64,000 nucleotides of DNA, from contig JAHFSX010000003.1 of assembly GCA_023269675.1 (NCBI GenBank), forward strand, positions 124,001 to 188,000, read 5' to 3'. Below the pieces are notes generated by a model. It was not told the origin of the DNA and searched no databases. It saw only the letters and a program-made list of their open reading frames with translations. The position numbers were made by a program, and so were the translations under genes. This document shows, piece after piece, positions 54,328-61,969 of the stretch. Within the stretch, counting starts at the first letter, position 1; each line of letters opens with the position of its first letter. Source of the DNA: Verrucomicrobiota bacterium (GTDB taxonomy: Bacteria; Verrucomicrobiota; Kiritimatiellia; RFP12; UBA1067).

Positions 54328-55446
54328 ATGGAACGGGCAAAGCACAGCGTTGAGCAATTGAGGCAGGTGTTCTCGGGCTTTCAGGCGTGGGGCGATTTCG
54401 CCGGCGTCCAGCCCTATGGGTCAGGCCACATCAACGACACCTACAAAGTGTCGGCGCGTCTGGCGGGCACGCCCGTGAACTATCTGGTGCAGCGCATCAA
54501 CCACGCCATCTTCAAGGAGCCGGACCGGCTGATGGAGAACGTGGTGCGCGTCACCGAACATCTGGGGCGCCAGCTCGCCAAGGCGGGCGATCCCGACGCG
54601 ACGCGCAAAGCGCTGACCGTGGTGCCGGCGCGTGACGGGCTGCCGTATGTCCGCGACGGGGAGGGCAACTGGTGGCGCCTCTACCTCTTCATCGAGCAGG
54701 CGCGGACGTACGACATCATCGAGAGCGACCGGCAGGCCTTCGAGGCGGCGCGGGCCTTCGCGCGCTTTCAGAATCTGCTGGCCGATCTGCCGGCTCCGCG
54801 GCTGCACGAGACCATCCCGGCCTTCCACAACACGCCCGCGCGGCTGAAGGCGCTGGACGCGGCGATCGGCGCGGACGTCTGCGGCCGCAAGGCCGAGGTC
54901 GCGGCGGAGATCGCGTTTGTCGACGAGCGGCGCGTCCAGTGCGGACGCCTCCTCGAGCGCCACGCGCGCGGCGAGATACCGGAGCGCATCACCCACAACG
55001 ACACCAAGATCAACAACGTGATGCTGGACGACGCCACGGGCGAGGGCGTCTGCGTGATCGATCTCGACACGGTGATGCCGGGGCTGGCGCTCTATGATTT
55101 CGGCGACATGGTGCGCTCGGCTACGGCCTCGGCCAAGGAGGACGAGCGGGACCTGTCGAAGGTGGGGAGCCGCATCGGCATGTTCGAGGCGCTGGCCCGC
55201 GGCTATCTTTCCGAGGCGGCCTTTCTGCTGCCGGCCGAGATGGAGGAGCTGGTTTTCTCAGGGCGGCTGATCACGCTGACGATCGGCATCCGGTTCCTCA
55301 CCGACTACCTGGCGGGCGACGTTTATTTCCGGACGCACCGGCCGGGCCAGAACCTGGACCGCTGCCGCACGCAGCTCCAGATGGTGCGCAGCATGGAGGC
55401 GCAGGCCGGCGCGATGGAGGCGCTGGTGCGCGGGATCAGGCGCTAG
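54328..55446 (+). CDS. nahK: N-acetylhexosamine 1-kinase-like phosphotransferase
   Basis: 372 residues of the aminoglycoside-phosphotransferase fold. NahK phosphorylates GlcNAc/GalNAc at C1, feeding UDP-sugar formation. The N-lobe has GSGHINDTYKV, and LVQRINHAIFKEPDRLMENV is typical of NahK. The catalytic loop is THNDTKINNVMLD with Asp225, followed by the metal motif VIDLDTVMPGLALYDFGDMVR. ATG 54328 is used; an upstream in-frame start at 54277 would lie in the palindrome. It fits the PIG-L and ROK genes upstream and the GH20 downstream. Confidence 0.87.
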   Translation: MERAKHSVEQLRQVFSGFQAWGDFAGVQPYGSGHINDTYKVSARLAGTPVNYLVQRINHAIFKEPDRLMENVVRVTEHLGRQLAKAGDPDATRKALTVVPARDGLPYVRDGEGNWWRLYLFIEQARTYDIIESDRQAFEAARAFARFQNLLADLPAPRLHETIPAFHNTPARLKALDAAIGADVCGRKAEVAAEIAFVDERRVQCGRLLERHARGEIPERITHNDTKINNVMLDDATGEGVCVIDLDTVMPGLALYDFGDMVRSATASAKEDERDLSKVGSRIGMFEALARGYLSEAAFLLPAEMEELVFSGRLITLTIGIRFLTDYLAGDVYFRTHRPGQNLDRCRTQLQMVRSMEAQAGAMEALVRGIRR

Positions 55447-55456
55447 TACACTGCAC

Positions 55457-55538
55457 ATACGAAATTTCGGACATGATTACATGATTCACATGACTATCAG
55501 CCATTGATTTCAATCCTGTAAATCATGGATATTCGTAC
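55457..55538. repeat. Periodic quasi-palindrome (8-nt ATGATTAC word)
   Basis: ATACGAAATTTCGGACATGA and on is mirrored by ...AATCATGGATATTCGTAC. The left arm repeats ACATGATT. A further half-arm (GTAAATCCTGTCAAAAA) reaches 55568. Confidence 0.72.
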
Positions 55539-55624
55539 CCGGATCTACGAAGTAAATCCTGTCAAAAAACCATATGGTTTGGCTGTATAGGCTACAAGGC
55601 GGTTTTCAAAAAGGAGCGGTGCCA

Positions 55625-56644
55625 ATGGCGGTGTGGGAGCGAGTGACCATCGACGTCGACGGGGTCGCGTGTGAAGCGCAGGCTCCGGTGATCATCTCGG
55701 CGAGCCGCGCGACCGACATCCCCGCTTTCTATACCGAGTGGCTGCTGCACCGCATCGGGCAGGGCTTTGTCAAATGGGTCAACCCGTTCAGCAGCAGGCC
55801 GGTGCATGTCAGCTTCGAAAAGGCCCGGCTGTTTGTATTCTGGACCAAGAACCCGCGGCCGCTGCTGGCGCACCTGGCATTCTTTGACCGGCGCCGGCTT
55901 AACTACTATTTTCAATTCACCCTGAACGATTACGAGGCCGAGGGGCTGGAGCCGGGCGTGCCGCCGCTGGCGGAGCGCATCGCGACCTTTATCGAATTGT
56001 CGGAGCGCATCGGCCAGGAGAAGGTGATCTGGCGTTGCGACCCGCTGCTGCTGACGGACCGGATCACGGTCGACACGCTGCTGGCGAGGATCGGAAAGAT
56101 CGGCGACCGGCTGCAGGGCCACACCTCGCGGCTGGTCTTCAGTTTCGCCGACATCAAGGGCTACGACAAGGTGCGCCGCAACCTCCAGCAGAGCGGCGTC
56201 CACGCGCGCGAGTTCGGCGAGGCGGACATGCGGACTCTGGCCGCGGGTCTGGCGGAGCTGAACAAAAAATGGGGTTTCGCCCTGGGCACGTGCGCCGAGC
56301 GCGTGGACCTGGCCGGCTGCGGGATCGAACACAACCGGTGCGTGGACGACCGGCTGATCGCCCGCGTGTTCAGCCATGACCGGGAGCTGATGGCCTTCGT
56401 GAGGCCGGGCCCGGTTCAGGGCGAGCTCTTCGGCGACAGCGGCGACCCCTACAGCCGGCTCAAAGACAAAGGCCAGCGCCCGGCGTGCGGGTGCATCCTC
56501 AGCAAAGACATCGGCGAGTACAACACCTGCCCGCATCTCTGCGCGTACTGCTACGCCAACGCCAACAAGGCATCCGCGCTCAGCAATTTTGAAAGGCACC
56601 GGACCGCGCCGTTCGGAGCGACGATCAGGGGCGAGCAGGCGTGA
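55625..56644 (+). CDS. DUF1848-family iron-sulfur protein
   Basis: 339 residues. The N-terminal region has PVIISASRATDIPAFY and VKWVNPFSSRPVHVS, then a TIM-like middle with IWRCDPLLLTD. The C-terminus has the cysteine cluster ACGCILSKDIGEYNTCPHLC and AYCYAN, which in this family is thought to hold a 4Fe-4S cluster. The function is unknown. AAGGAG precedes ATG 55625. It lies inside the amino-sugar locus but has no evident sugar role. Confidence 0.85.
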   Translation: MAVWERVTIDVDGVACEAQAPVIISASRATDIPAFYTEWLLHRIGQGFVKWVNPFSSRPVHVSFEKARLFVFWTKNPRPLLAHLAFFDRRRLNYYFQFTLNDYEAEGLEPGVPPLAERIATFIELSERIGQEKVIWRCDPLLLTDRITVDTLLARIGKIGDRLQGHTSRLVFSFADIKGYDKVRRNLQQSGVHAREFGEADMRTLAAGLAELNKKWGFALGTCAERVDLAGCGIEHNRCVDDRLIARVFSHDRELMAFVRPGPVQGELFGDSGDPYSRLKDKGQRPACGCILSKDIGEYNTCPHLCAYCYANANKASALSNFERHRTAPFGATIRGEQA

Positions 56645-56661
56645 CGGTCAGGAGGTCTTCA

Positions 56662-56766
56662 TTTGGAGTGCGGGGCTTTAGCGCCGCTTTGAATCCGCCG
56701 GACTTCAGTACGGCGTGCTGAAGCCCGCTGGGAGACGAAAGCGGCACTGAAGTGCCGCACTCCAAA
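56662..56766. repeat. Nested palindrome (TTTGGAGTGCGG outer stem)
   Basis: The perfect 12-bp outer stem TTTGGAGTGCGG/CCGCACTCCAAA encloses several TTTAG/CTGAA-centred hairpins such as GCGGCACTGAAGTGCCGC. It lies just upstream of the GH20 promoter. Confidence 0.82.
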
Positions 56767-56777
56767 AAGGATGAGCC

Positions 56778-56807
56778 TTGTTTCAGCGGACGGTGAAACG
56801 CTATAGT
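56778..56807 (+). promoter_or_regulatory. Promoter of the GH20 gene with an inverted repeat in the spacer
   Basis: TTGTTT (56778-56783), an 18-nt spacer and TATAGT (56802-56807). GTTTCA (56780-56785) and TGAAAC (56794-56799) form an inverted repeat between the boxes, a typical repressor site. Confidence 0.62.
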
Positions 56808-56830
56808 GAACACAGGAATAGGAGATCGGT

Positions 56831-58828
56831 ATGAGGAAGAAAGTATGGCTAGGGCTAGCGGCGGGCGTGATCTGTGCGGGGTGCGCGGGGCTGATGGGGC
56901 CGTCGCAACGGGTGGCCGAGAAGCCGGTGGTGGTGCCCGCGCCGGCGCAGATGGACTGGCGCTGCGGCGCGTTCACGCTGAAACCGGGCACGGCGCTGCG
57001 CTATGACGGGCGCGCGGCGGGGGGCCGCGAGGCGGCTGAAGCCCTGGCCGCTTGGCTGCGCCCAACGACCGGCTACGCGCTGCCGGTGAAGGCGGGCTGG
57101 CGGCTGTTCTGCGACAGCGCCGCGGACATCACCTTCGCGGCGCCCGGACGGGGCGAGACGTTTAAGCCCGAGGGGTACGCGCTGCGCGCGGACCCGTCCG
57201 GCGCGCGCATTGTGGCCGCCGATGCGGCGGGCTACTTCTATGGCGCGCAGACGCTGCGTCAGCTCCTGCCGAACGCGGCCTTCGGCGGCGGGCGCGCGAC
57301 GAACCTGGTGTGGCGGATTCCCGGCGTGGAGATCGCGGACGCGCCGCGCTTCGTCTGGCGCGGGGTGATGCTGGACGAGGGGCGGCACTTCTTCGGCAGG
57401 GCCTATGTGCTCAAGCTGCTCGACCAGATGGCGCTGCACAAGCTCAACACCTTCCACTGGCATCTGACCGACGATCAGGGCTGGCGCCTCGCGATCGAGA
57501 AGTATCCGCGGCTGATGGAGGTCGCGGCCAAGCGCGCGGCATCGGTCACGCCGTGGGACCGCAAGTCGCAGGACGGCAAACCCTACGGGCCTTTCTTTTA
57601 CACGCGCCAGGAGATCCGCGAGATCGTGGCTTACGCGAAGGCGCGCCACATTCAGATCGTGCCGGAGATCGAGATGCCGGGCCACGCCCGCGCCGCGCTG
57701 GCCGCGTATCCCGAGCTTTCCTGCCGCGGCCTGCCGCTGGAGCCCCGCGTGATGTGGAGCATCGAGGAGGAGGTCTACTGCGCGGGCAACGACCAGACGC
57801 TGCGTTTCCTGGAAGGGGTTCTGGACGAGGTGGTGACGCTGTTTGAAAGCCCCTTCATCCACATCGGCGGCGACGAGTGTCCCAAGGCGCGCTGGAAAGA
57901 GTGCCCCAAGTGCCAGGCGCGCATGCGGCAGAACGGCCTCAAAGACGAGCACGAGCTGCAGAGCTGGTTCGTCCGGCACTTCGACCGGTATCTGGCGCAG
58001 AAGGGGCGCCGCCTGATCGGCTGGGAGGAGATCCTCGAGGGCGGGCTCGCGCCGGGCGCGGCGGTGATGTCGTGGCGCGGCATGAAGGGCGGCCAGGACG
58101 CGGTGGCCCTGGGACATGACGTCGTGATGACGCCGAAGGATTTCTGCTACTTCGACTACCGGCAGTTCTCGGGCAACGACGGCTACGAGTACATCGGCGG
58201 TCTGCTGACGCTCAAGAAGGTCTACGCGTTCGATCCCTGCGACGGCATTCCCGCGTACCGGGAGCCGCGCGTTTTGGGCGGGCAGGCGAACCTTTGGAGC
58301 GAGTATGTCTGGGGCGAGCGCGATGCGGGGTGGAAGCTCTATCCACGCCTGTGCGCCCTGGCCGAGGCGGTCTGGTCGCCGCCCGCGAAACGGGACTTCA
58401 CGGCGTTCGTCAAACGCATGGAGACGCACCACGACCGGCTGATCCGCCTGGGCGTCAACGCGGCGCCGCTGCAACCGCCCTTCGCGGCCCAGTGGCAGGC
58501 GGGCGAGATGTCCAACGACTGGGGCGTCAAGACGTGGGACGTCGGCAACTGGCTGGACAAGGCCGGCGCGTATGCGGTAAACTTCACCTACACGGCCGGA
58601 CGGCACCGGCTCGACATGCGGAAGCTGCGGATTCTCGAGGACGGACAGCCGATCGCTTCGGATGATGCGGCGAACTTCACCGGCAGCGCCAACGCGGTGG
58701 CCAAGTATGTGATGCGGCTGCCGCAAGCCCGCGATCCGGGCAAGCGGTATCTGCTGCAGGCGGAGATCCGCGGTGACGGCGGCGGCGACTCCAACGGCCG
58801 CATCGATATCGAGTACACGGGGAAATGA
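56831..58828 (+). CDS. GH20 beta-N-acetylhexosaminidase, probable lipoprotein
   Basis: 665 residues. It removes terminal beta-GlcNAc/GalNAc by substrate-assisted catalysis. The N-terminus ends in VICAGC, a plausible lipobox. A GH20b-like domain (about 35-160) precedes the TIM barrel (about 165-540) with FVWRGVMLDEGRHFFG, NTFHWHLTDDQGWRL, EIEMPGHA and the catalytic pair Asp348-Glu349 in HIGGDEC. A C-terminal beta-domain (about 560-665; SNDWGVKTWDVGNW) is probably a binding module. It is the secreted entry point for the NahK/PIG-L pathway. ATG 56831 with GGAG upstream. Confidence 0.94.
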   Translation: MRKKVWLGLAAGVICAGCAGLMGPSQRVAEKPVVVPAPAQMDWRCGAFTLKPGTALRYDGRAAGGREAAEALAAWLRPTTGYALPVKAGWRLFCDSAADITFAAPGRGETFKPEGYALRADPSGARIVAADAAGYFYGAQTLRQLLPNAAFGGGRATNLVWRIPGVEIADAPRFVWRGVMLDEGRHFFGRAYVLKLLDQMALHKLNTFHWHLTDDQGWRLAIEKYPRLMEVAAKRAASVTPWDRKSQDGKPYGPFFYTRQEIREIVAYAKARHIQIVPEIEMPGHARAALAAYPELSCRGLPLEPRVMWSIEEEVYCAGNDQTLRFLEGVLDEVVTLFESPFIHIGGDECPKARWKECPKCQARMRQNGLKDEHELQSWFVRHFDRYLAQKGRRLIGWEEILEGGLAPGAAVMSWRGMKGGQDAVALGHDVVMTPKDFCYFDYRQFSGNDGYEYIGGLLTLKKVYAFDPCDGIPAYREPRVLGGQANLWSEYVWGERDAGWKLYPRLCALAEAVWSPPAKRDFTAFVKRMETHHDRLIRLGVNAAPLQPPFAAQWQAGEMSNDWGVKTWDVGNWLDKAGAYAVNFTYTAGRHRLDMRKLRILEDGQPIASDDAANFTGSANAVAKYVMRLPQARDPGKRYLLQAEIRGDGGGDSNGRIDIEYTGK

Positions 58829-58886
58829 TGAGCGAAACCAAAAGCACGACCCAGCGGCACGGGCGCTAAGTCAAGCGCCATGGCCG

Positions 58887-58979
58887 GTCTTAACCATAAT
58901 CTTGCTCTTAATCTCAATCGGTTTTTTCCGGAGAGAATAAGATTAGGATTATGATTACGATTACGATTAAGATTAGAAG
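58887..58979. repeat. Periodic quasi-palindrome (6-nt GATTAC word)
   Basis: The right arm has ATTAGGATTATGATTACGAT and on, with seven 6-nt steps. The left arm TCTTAACCATAATCTTGCTC and on is its decayed complement. The loop holds CCGGTTTTTT-like sequence. It lies between GH20 and the DUF1080 gene. Confidence 0.82.
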
Positions 58980-59000
58980 TGATAAAGAAGGAAACCAACC

Positions 59001-59744
59001 ATGAAGACGATGATGATGCTGCTCGCGCTGGCGCTGCCGGCGCTGGCTAAAGACGTGGATGTCAATGAGGACAAGGGCATCGGCAAGACGCTGCTTTTCA
59101 ACGGCTCGACAACAGGGGAGAAGGCGGCAAGCTGGACCGCGCTCTTCGACGGCGTGTCGCTCAAAGGCTGGCGGCCGTACGGCAAGCCGGCGGGCACGCC
59201 GATCGACGCGGGCTGGAAGGTCGAGGCGGGCCTGCTGCACAAGCTGCCCGGCGTCAAGGGCGGCGACATCATCACCGAGAAGCAGTACACGGATTTCGAG
59301 CTGGCGTGGGAGTGGCGCTTGGCCAGCGGCGCGAACAACGGCGTGAAATATATGGTCACCGAGGCGCGCCCGGGCGCCCCGGGCTACGAGTATCAGATGA
59401 TCGACGACGAATCCGACAGGTGGAAGAGCCAGCACGCCAAGGCCAAGACCGCCTCCTTCTATGAAGTTCTGGCCCCTGCGGCCGACAAACCCCTGAAGCC
59501 GGCAGGAGAGTGGAACACGTCGCGCATCCGCGTGCAGGGCACGCATGTCGAACACTGGCTCAACGAGAAAAAGGTGCTCGAGTTCGAGCTCGGCAGCGAC
59601 GCGGTCAAGGCGGGCGTCGCGGCGAGCAAGTTCAAGAAGTATCCCGACTTCGGCACCAAGCTCACCGGCCACATCATGCTGACCGACCACACCGACGAGG
59701 CCTGGTACCGCAGCGTCAAGATCCGCGAGCTCCCCGCGAAGTGA
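59001..59744 (+). CDS. Secreted DUF1080 / 3-keto-disaccharide hydrolase-like protein
   Basis: 247 residues. The signal peptide (MKTMMMLLALALPALA) is followed by a concanavalin-like jelly roll with WTALFDGVSLKGWRPYG, DIITEKQYTDFELAWEWRLA, GYEYQMIDDE, GEWNTSRIRVQGTHVEHWLN and HIMLTDHTDEAWYRSVKIRE. The family is very abundant in planctomycetes and verrucomicrobia, and some members hydrolyse 3-keto-glycosides. No oxidoreductase partner is visible here. Confidence 0.88.
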   Translation: MKTMMMLLALALPALAKDVDVNEDKGIGKTLLFNGSTTGEKAASWTALFDGVSLKGWRPYGKPAGTPIDAGWKVEAGLLHKLPGVKGGDIITEKQYTDFELAWEWRLASGANNGVKYMVTEARPGAPGYEYQMIDDESDRWKSQHAKAKTASFYEVLAPAADKPLKPAGEWNTSRIRVQGTHVEHWLNEKKVLEFELGSDAVKAGVAASKFKKYPDFGTKLTGHIMLTDHTDEAWYRSVKIRELPAK

Positions 59745-60021
59745 CCGTCGATACGCGCACCTGTCCGGACTAGCGGGCGGGTGACTGTTCTTTCTGGAGG
59801 TCGCGCGTCCTCGCGCGCCGTAGAGGCGAGCTGGCAATGGCTGACTCGGGGGCTCTGGCAACGGACGATCAGGAGTTCACGGTTCACGCGGATGGGGGGG
59901 GGAGACGGCACTATTCCGTCCGCGTGTCCAAGGGGCATGATGGCAAAAAGCCGCTTGCGGTGGCGATGAGGCTTCACGGCGGGGACGGGCGGAGCCGAGG
60001 TGCGGCTTTGGACTGTATTCG

Positions 60022-60087
60022 GTGGGGCGAGCACTCCGTGCCGCCGCTCCTGGCCGACCCGCGGTGGCACGGAGGGTTCGCCCCGCC
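60022..60087. repeat. Quasi-palindrome of the GCACTCCGTGCCGCC class
   Basis: TGGGGCGAGCACTCCGTGCC and on (60023-60045) faces GGTGGCACGGAGGGTTCGCC and on (60063-60085). A truncated copy is at 49816-49850. Confidence 0.72.
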
Positions 60088-60149
60088 CGTCACCAAGCGA
60101 CGACGTTAGTGTCTTACAAACCAAAAACGGCAATAAAACAGCGAGTTGT

Positions 60150-60247
60150 TTCACCACGAAGAGCACGAAGAAACACAGCGCTATCTTGTAATAACCACTG
60201 AAGCTCCTTGGAGTTTCTTTGTGAGCTTGGTGACTTTGTGGTGAGAA
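60150..60247. repeat. Periodic quasi-palindrome (CACGAAGA word)
   Basis: TTCACCACGAAGAGCACGAA and on faces a right arm ending GTGACTTTGTGGTGAGAA. The words recur every 8-9 nt in each arm. It lies about 90 bp before the GH5-like gene. Confidence 0.78.
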
Positions 60248-60340
60248 GTTGGGGTTGTGGACGTCGTCCGCTTTAGCCCAAATAAGGTCAACCGATGGTA
60301 TCAGATGGCGCACTTTACGCATCAATAAGGGAGAGCGGGA

Positions 60341-61750
60341 ATGAAACGACAGATGGTTTTGGCCGGTCTTTGTATGGCCTTGGCCGGCGGGGGTGCCCGC
60401 GCCGCGTCCGACGACCTGAAGCACTTTGTGCGGGTGAGCCCGCGCGACAGCCGCTACTTCGAACTCGACGACGGCAAGCCGTACATTCCGATCGGGCTGA
60501 ACCTGATCGCGCCCCCCAAGGGCGACATGGCCGTCATGGACGAGTGGCTCGCCAAGCTCGAGGCGCAGGGCGGCAACTACGTCCGCGTCTGGCTGGGCAA
60601 CGCCTGCTTCGACGTCGAGAACGCCAAGAGCGGGGCGTACGACGAAGAGAAGGCCAAGAACATCGATCAGCTTCTCGTTCTGGCGCGCAAGCACGGCATC
60701 CGGGTCAAGCTGTGCGTCGATTTCTTCAGGCATCTGGGAGAAGGCACGCAGACGTGGGCGGCCAAGCCGCTCCAGCACGTGAGGAACGGCGGGCTCGCGA
60801 CCAACATGGCCGAGTGGGTGAACAGCCCCGCCTGCCGCCAGCGCTACAAGGGCAAATACGACTTTTACGCCAAGCGGTACGGCAGCGATCCGAGCATCTT
60901 CGGCTGGGAGCTCTGGAACGAGATGAACGCGGTCGTAGGCGGCGACGTGCGCGGCTGGACCGCAGAGATGCTGCCGGAGCTGCACAAGCGCTTTCCTAAG
61001 AATCTGTGCGTGCAAAGCTTGGGAAGCTTCGACAGCGACGGAGCGCGGGCGATCTATGCGGACATCTGCCGCCTGCCGGACAACGACGTGGCGCAGGTCC
61101 ACCGCTATCTGGACCTCGGCGCGAAGCTGGAGATCTGCCACAGTCCAGTCGACGTGTTCGCAGCCGACGCGGTGCGCGAGCTGCAGGCCTTCAACCTGAA
61201 GAAGCCGATCCTGCTGGCCGAGAGCGGCGGCGTGGAGCCGAGCCACAGCGGTCCGTCCAAGCTCTATGCGAAAGACCGCGACGGCCTGATCCTGCACGAC
61301 GTGCTCTTCGCTCCTTTCTTCGCGGGCGCGGCCGGGCCGGGGCACATCTGGCACTGGGACGTCTACGTGGCCAAGAACGACCTGTGGTGGCACTTCGGCC
61401 GCTTCGCACAGGCCGTGGCGGACATCGACCCGCCCGCCGAGGCGTTCGAAGCTCAAACGATCGAGCACCCGCGCCTGCGCATCCTCGTGCTGCGCGGCAA
61501 GCGCACGGTGCTGGCGTGGTGCCGCGACACGCAGGCGACGTGGCAGAGCGCCCTGGTCGAGGGGCGCGCGCCGGAGACGCTCCACGGCATTTCGCTCACA
61601 TTGCCCGCCCCGGCGGACGGGGGCTCGGCGCTGACCGTCTCGGCCTACGATCCCTGGAGCGGCCAGCGGAGCGAACTGAAGCCGGACCAGGGGCGCATCA
61701 CGCTGCCCGCGTTTTCGCGCTCGATCGTCGTGCGGCTGCGGAGCGAGTAG
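60341..61750 (+). CDS. Secreted GH5-like (clan GH-A) glycoside hydrolase
   Basis: 469 residues. The signal peptide (MVLAGLCMALAGGGARA) precedes a TIM barrel with FELDDGKPYIPIGLNLI, GGNYVRVWLGN and IRVKLCVDFF. The acid/base is predicted as Glu194 in GWELWNEMN and the nucleophile as Glu294 in LLAESGG. A C-terminal beta-domain (about 375-469) follows. Substrates in this clan include beta-mannans, glucans and galactans; none can be fixed here. Confidence 0.85.
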   Translation: MKRQMVLAGLCMALAGGGARAASDDLKHFVRVSPRDSRYFELDDGKPYIPIGLNLIAPPKGDMAVMDEWLAKLEAQGGNYVRVWLGNACFDVENAKSGAYDEEKAKNIDQLLVLARKHGIRVKLCVDFFRHLGEGTQTWAAKPLQHVRNGGLATNMAEWVNSPACRQRYKGKYDFYAKRYGSDPSIFGWELWNEMNAVVGGDVRGWTAEMLPELHKRFPKNLCVQSLGSFDSDGARAIYADICRLPDNDVAQVHRYLDLGAKLEICHSPVDVFAADAVRELQAFNLKKPILLAESGGVEPSHSGPSKLYAKDRDGLILHDVLFAPFFAGAAGPGHIWHWDVYVAKNDLWWHFGRFAQAVADIDPPAEAFEAQTIEHPRLRILVLRGKRTVLAWCRDTQATWQSALVEGRAPETLHGISLTLPAPADGGSALTVSAYDPWSGQRSELKPDQGRITLPAFSRSIVVRLRSE

Positions 61751-61800
61751 CGGCGATGCGGCGGGCTCCGGCAAGGGTCAAAAAATGACAGGGCGAGGGG

Positions 61801-61835
61801 GGTGCGATTCAGTTTCGTTGAAACTGAGTCGCACC
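61801..61835. repeat. Long stable hairpin without a T tract
   Basis: A 16-bp stem (61801-61816 with 61820-61835) has a single G-T wobble and a 3-nt loop. It lies between the GH5-like gene and the promoter of the passenger gene. The lack of a T tract makes a simple terminator unlikely. Confidence 0.75.
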
Positions 61836-61843
61836 AAGAGGCA

Positions 61844-61872
61844 TTCCCATAAAAAGACGGATATGCTATTTT
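61844..61872 (+). promoter_or_regulatory. Candidate extended -10 promoter of the passenger gene
   Basis: TTCCCA (61844-61849), a 17-nt spacer and TGCTATTTT with -10 TATTTT (61867-61872). A leader of about 90-120 nt would follow. Confidence 0.45.
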
Positions 61873-61969
61873 CAAAGGATACGTGTAAAGGGGATGTGTC
61901 CACGAGGCCGTTCACGGGCGAAGAACGGGCGGGGAGCGGCAGCTACGGAAACGGGAAAGTGAACAGCAT

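Larger units (their letters stand above)
59745..60340. other. 596-bp gap with two palindromes and no convincing gene
   Basis: The gap holds elements at 60022-60087 and 60150-60247. The first 275 bp are GC-rich with runs of G and look like decayed sequence. An open stretch at 59837-60109 crosses a palindrome and shows no family pattern. No strong promoter was found for the GH5-like gene. Confidence 0.5.

Noticed and set aside
59837..60109. A 90-codon open frame between the DUF1080 and GH5-like genes
   Set aside because: It runs through a palindromic repeat, has low-complexity Gly/Arg sequence and no ribosome site.
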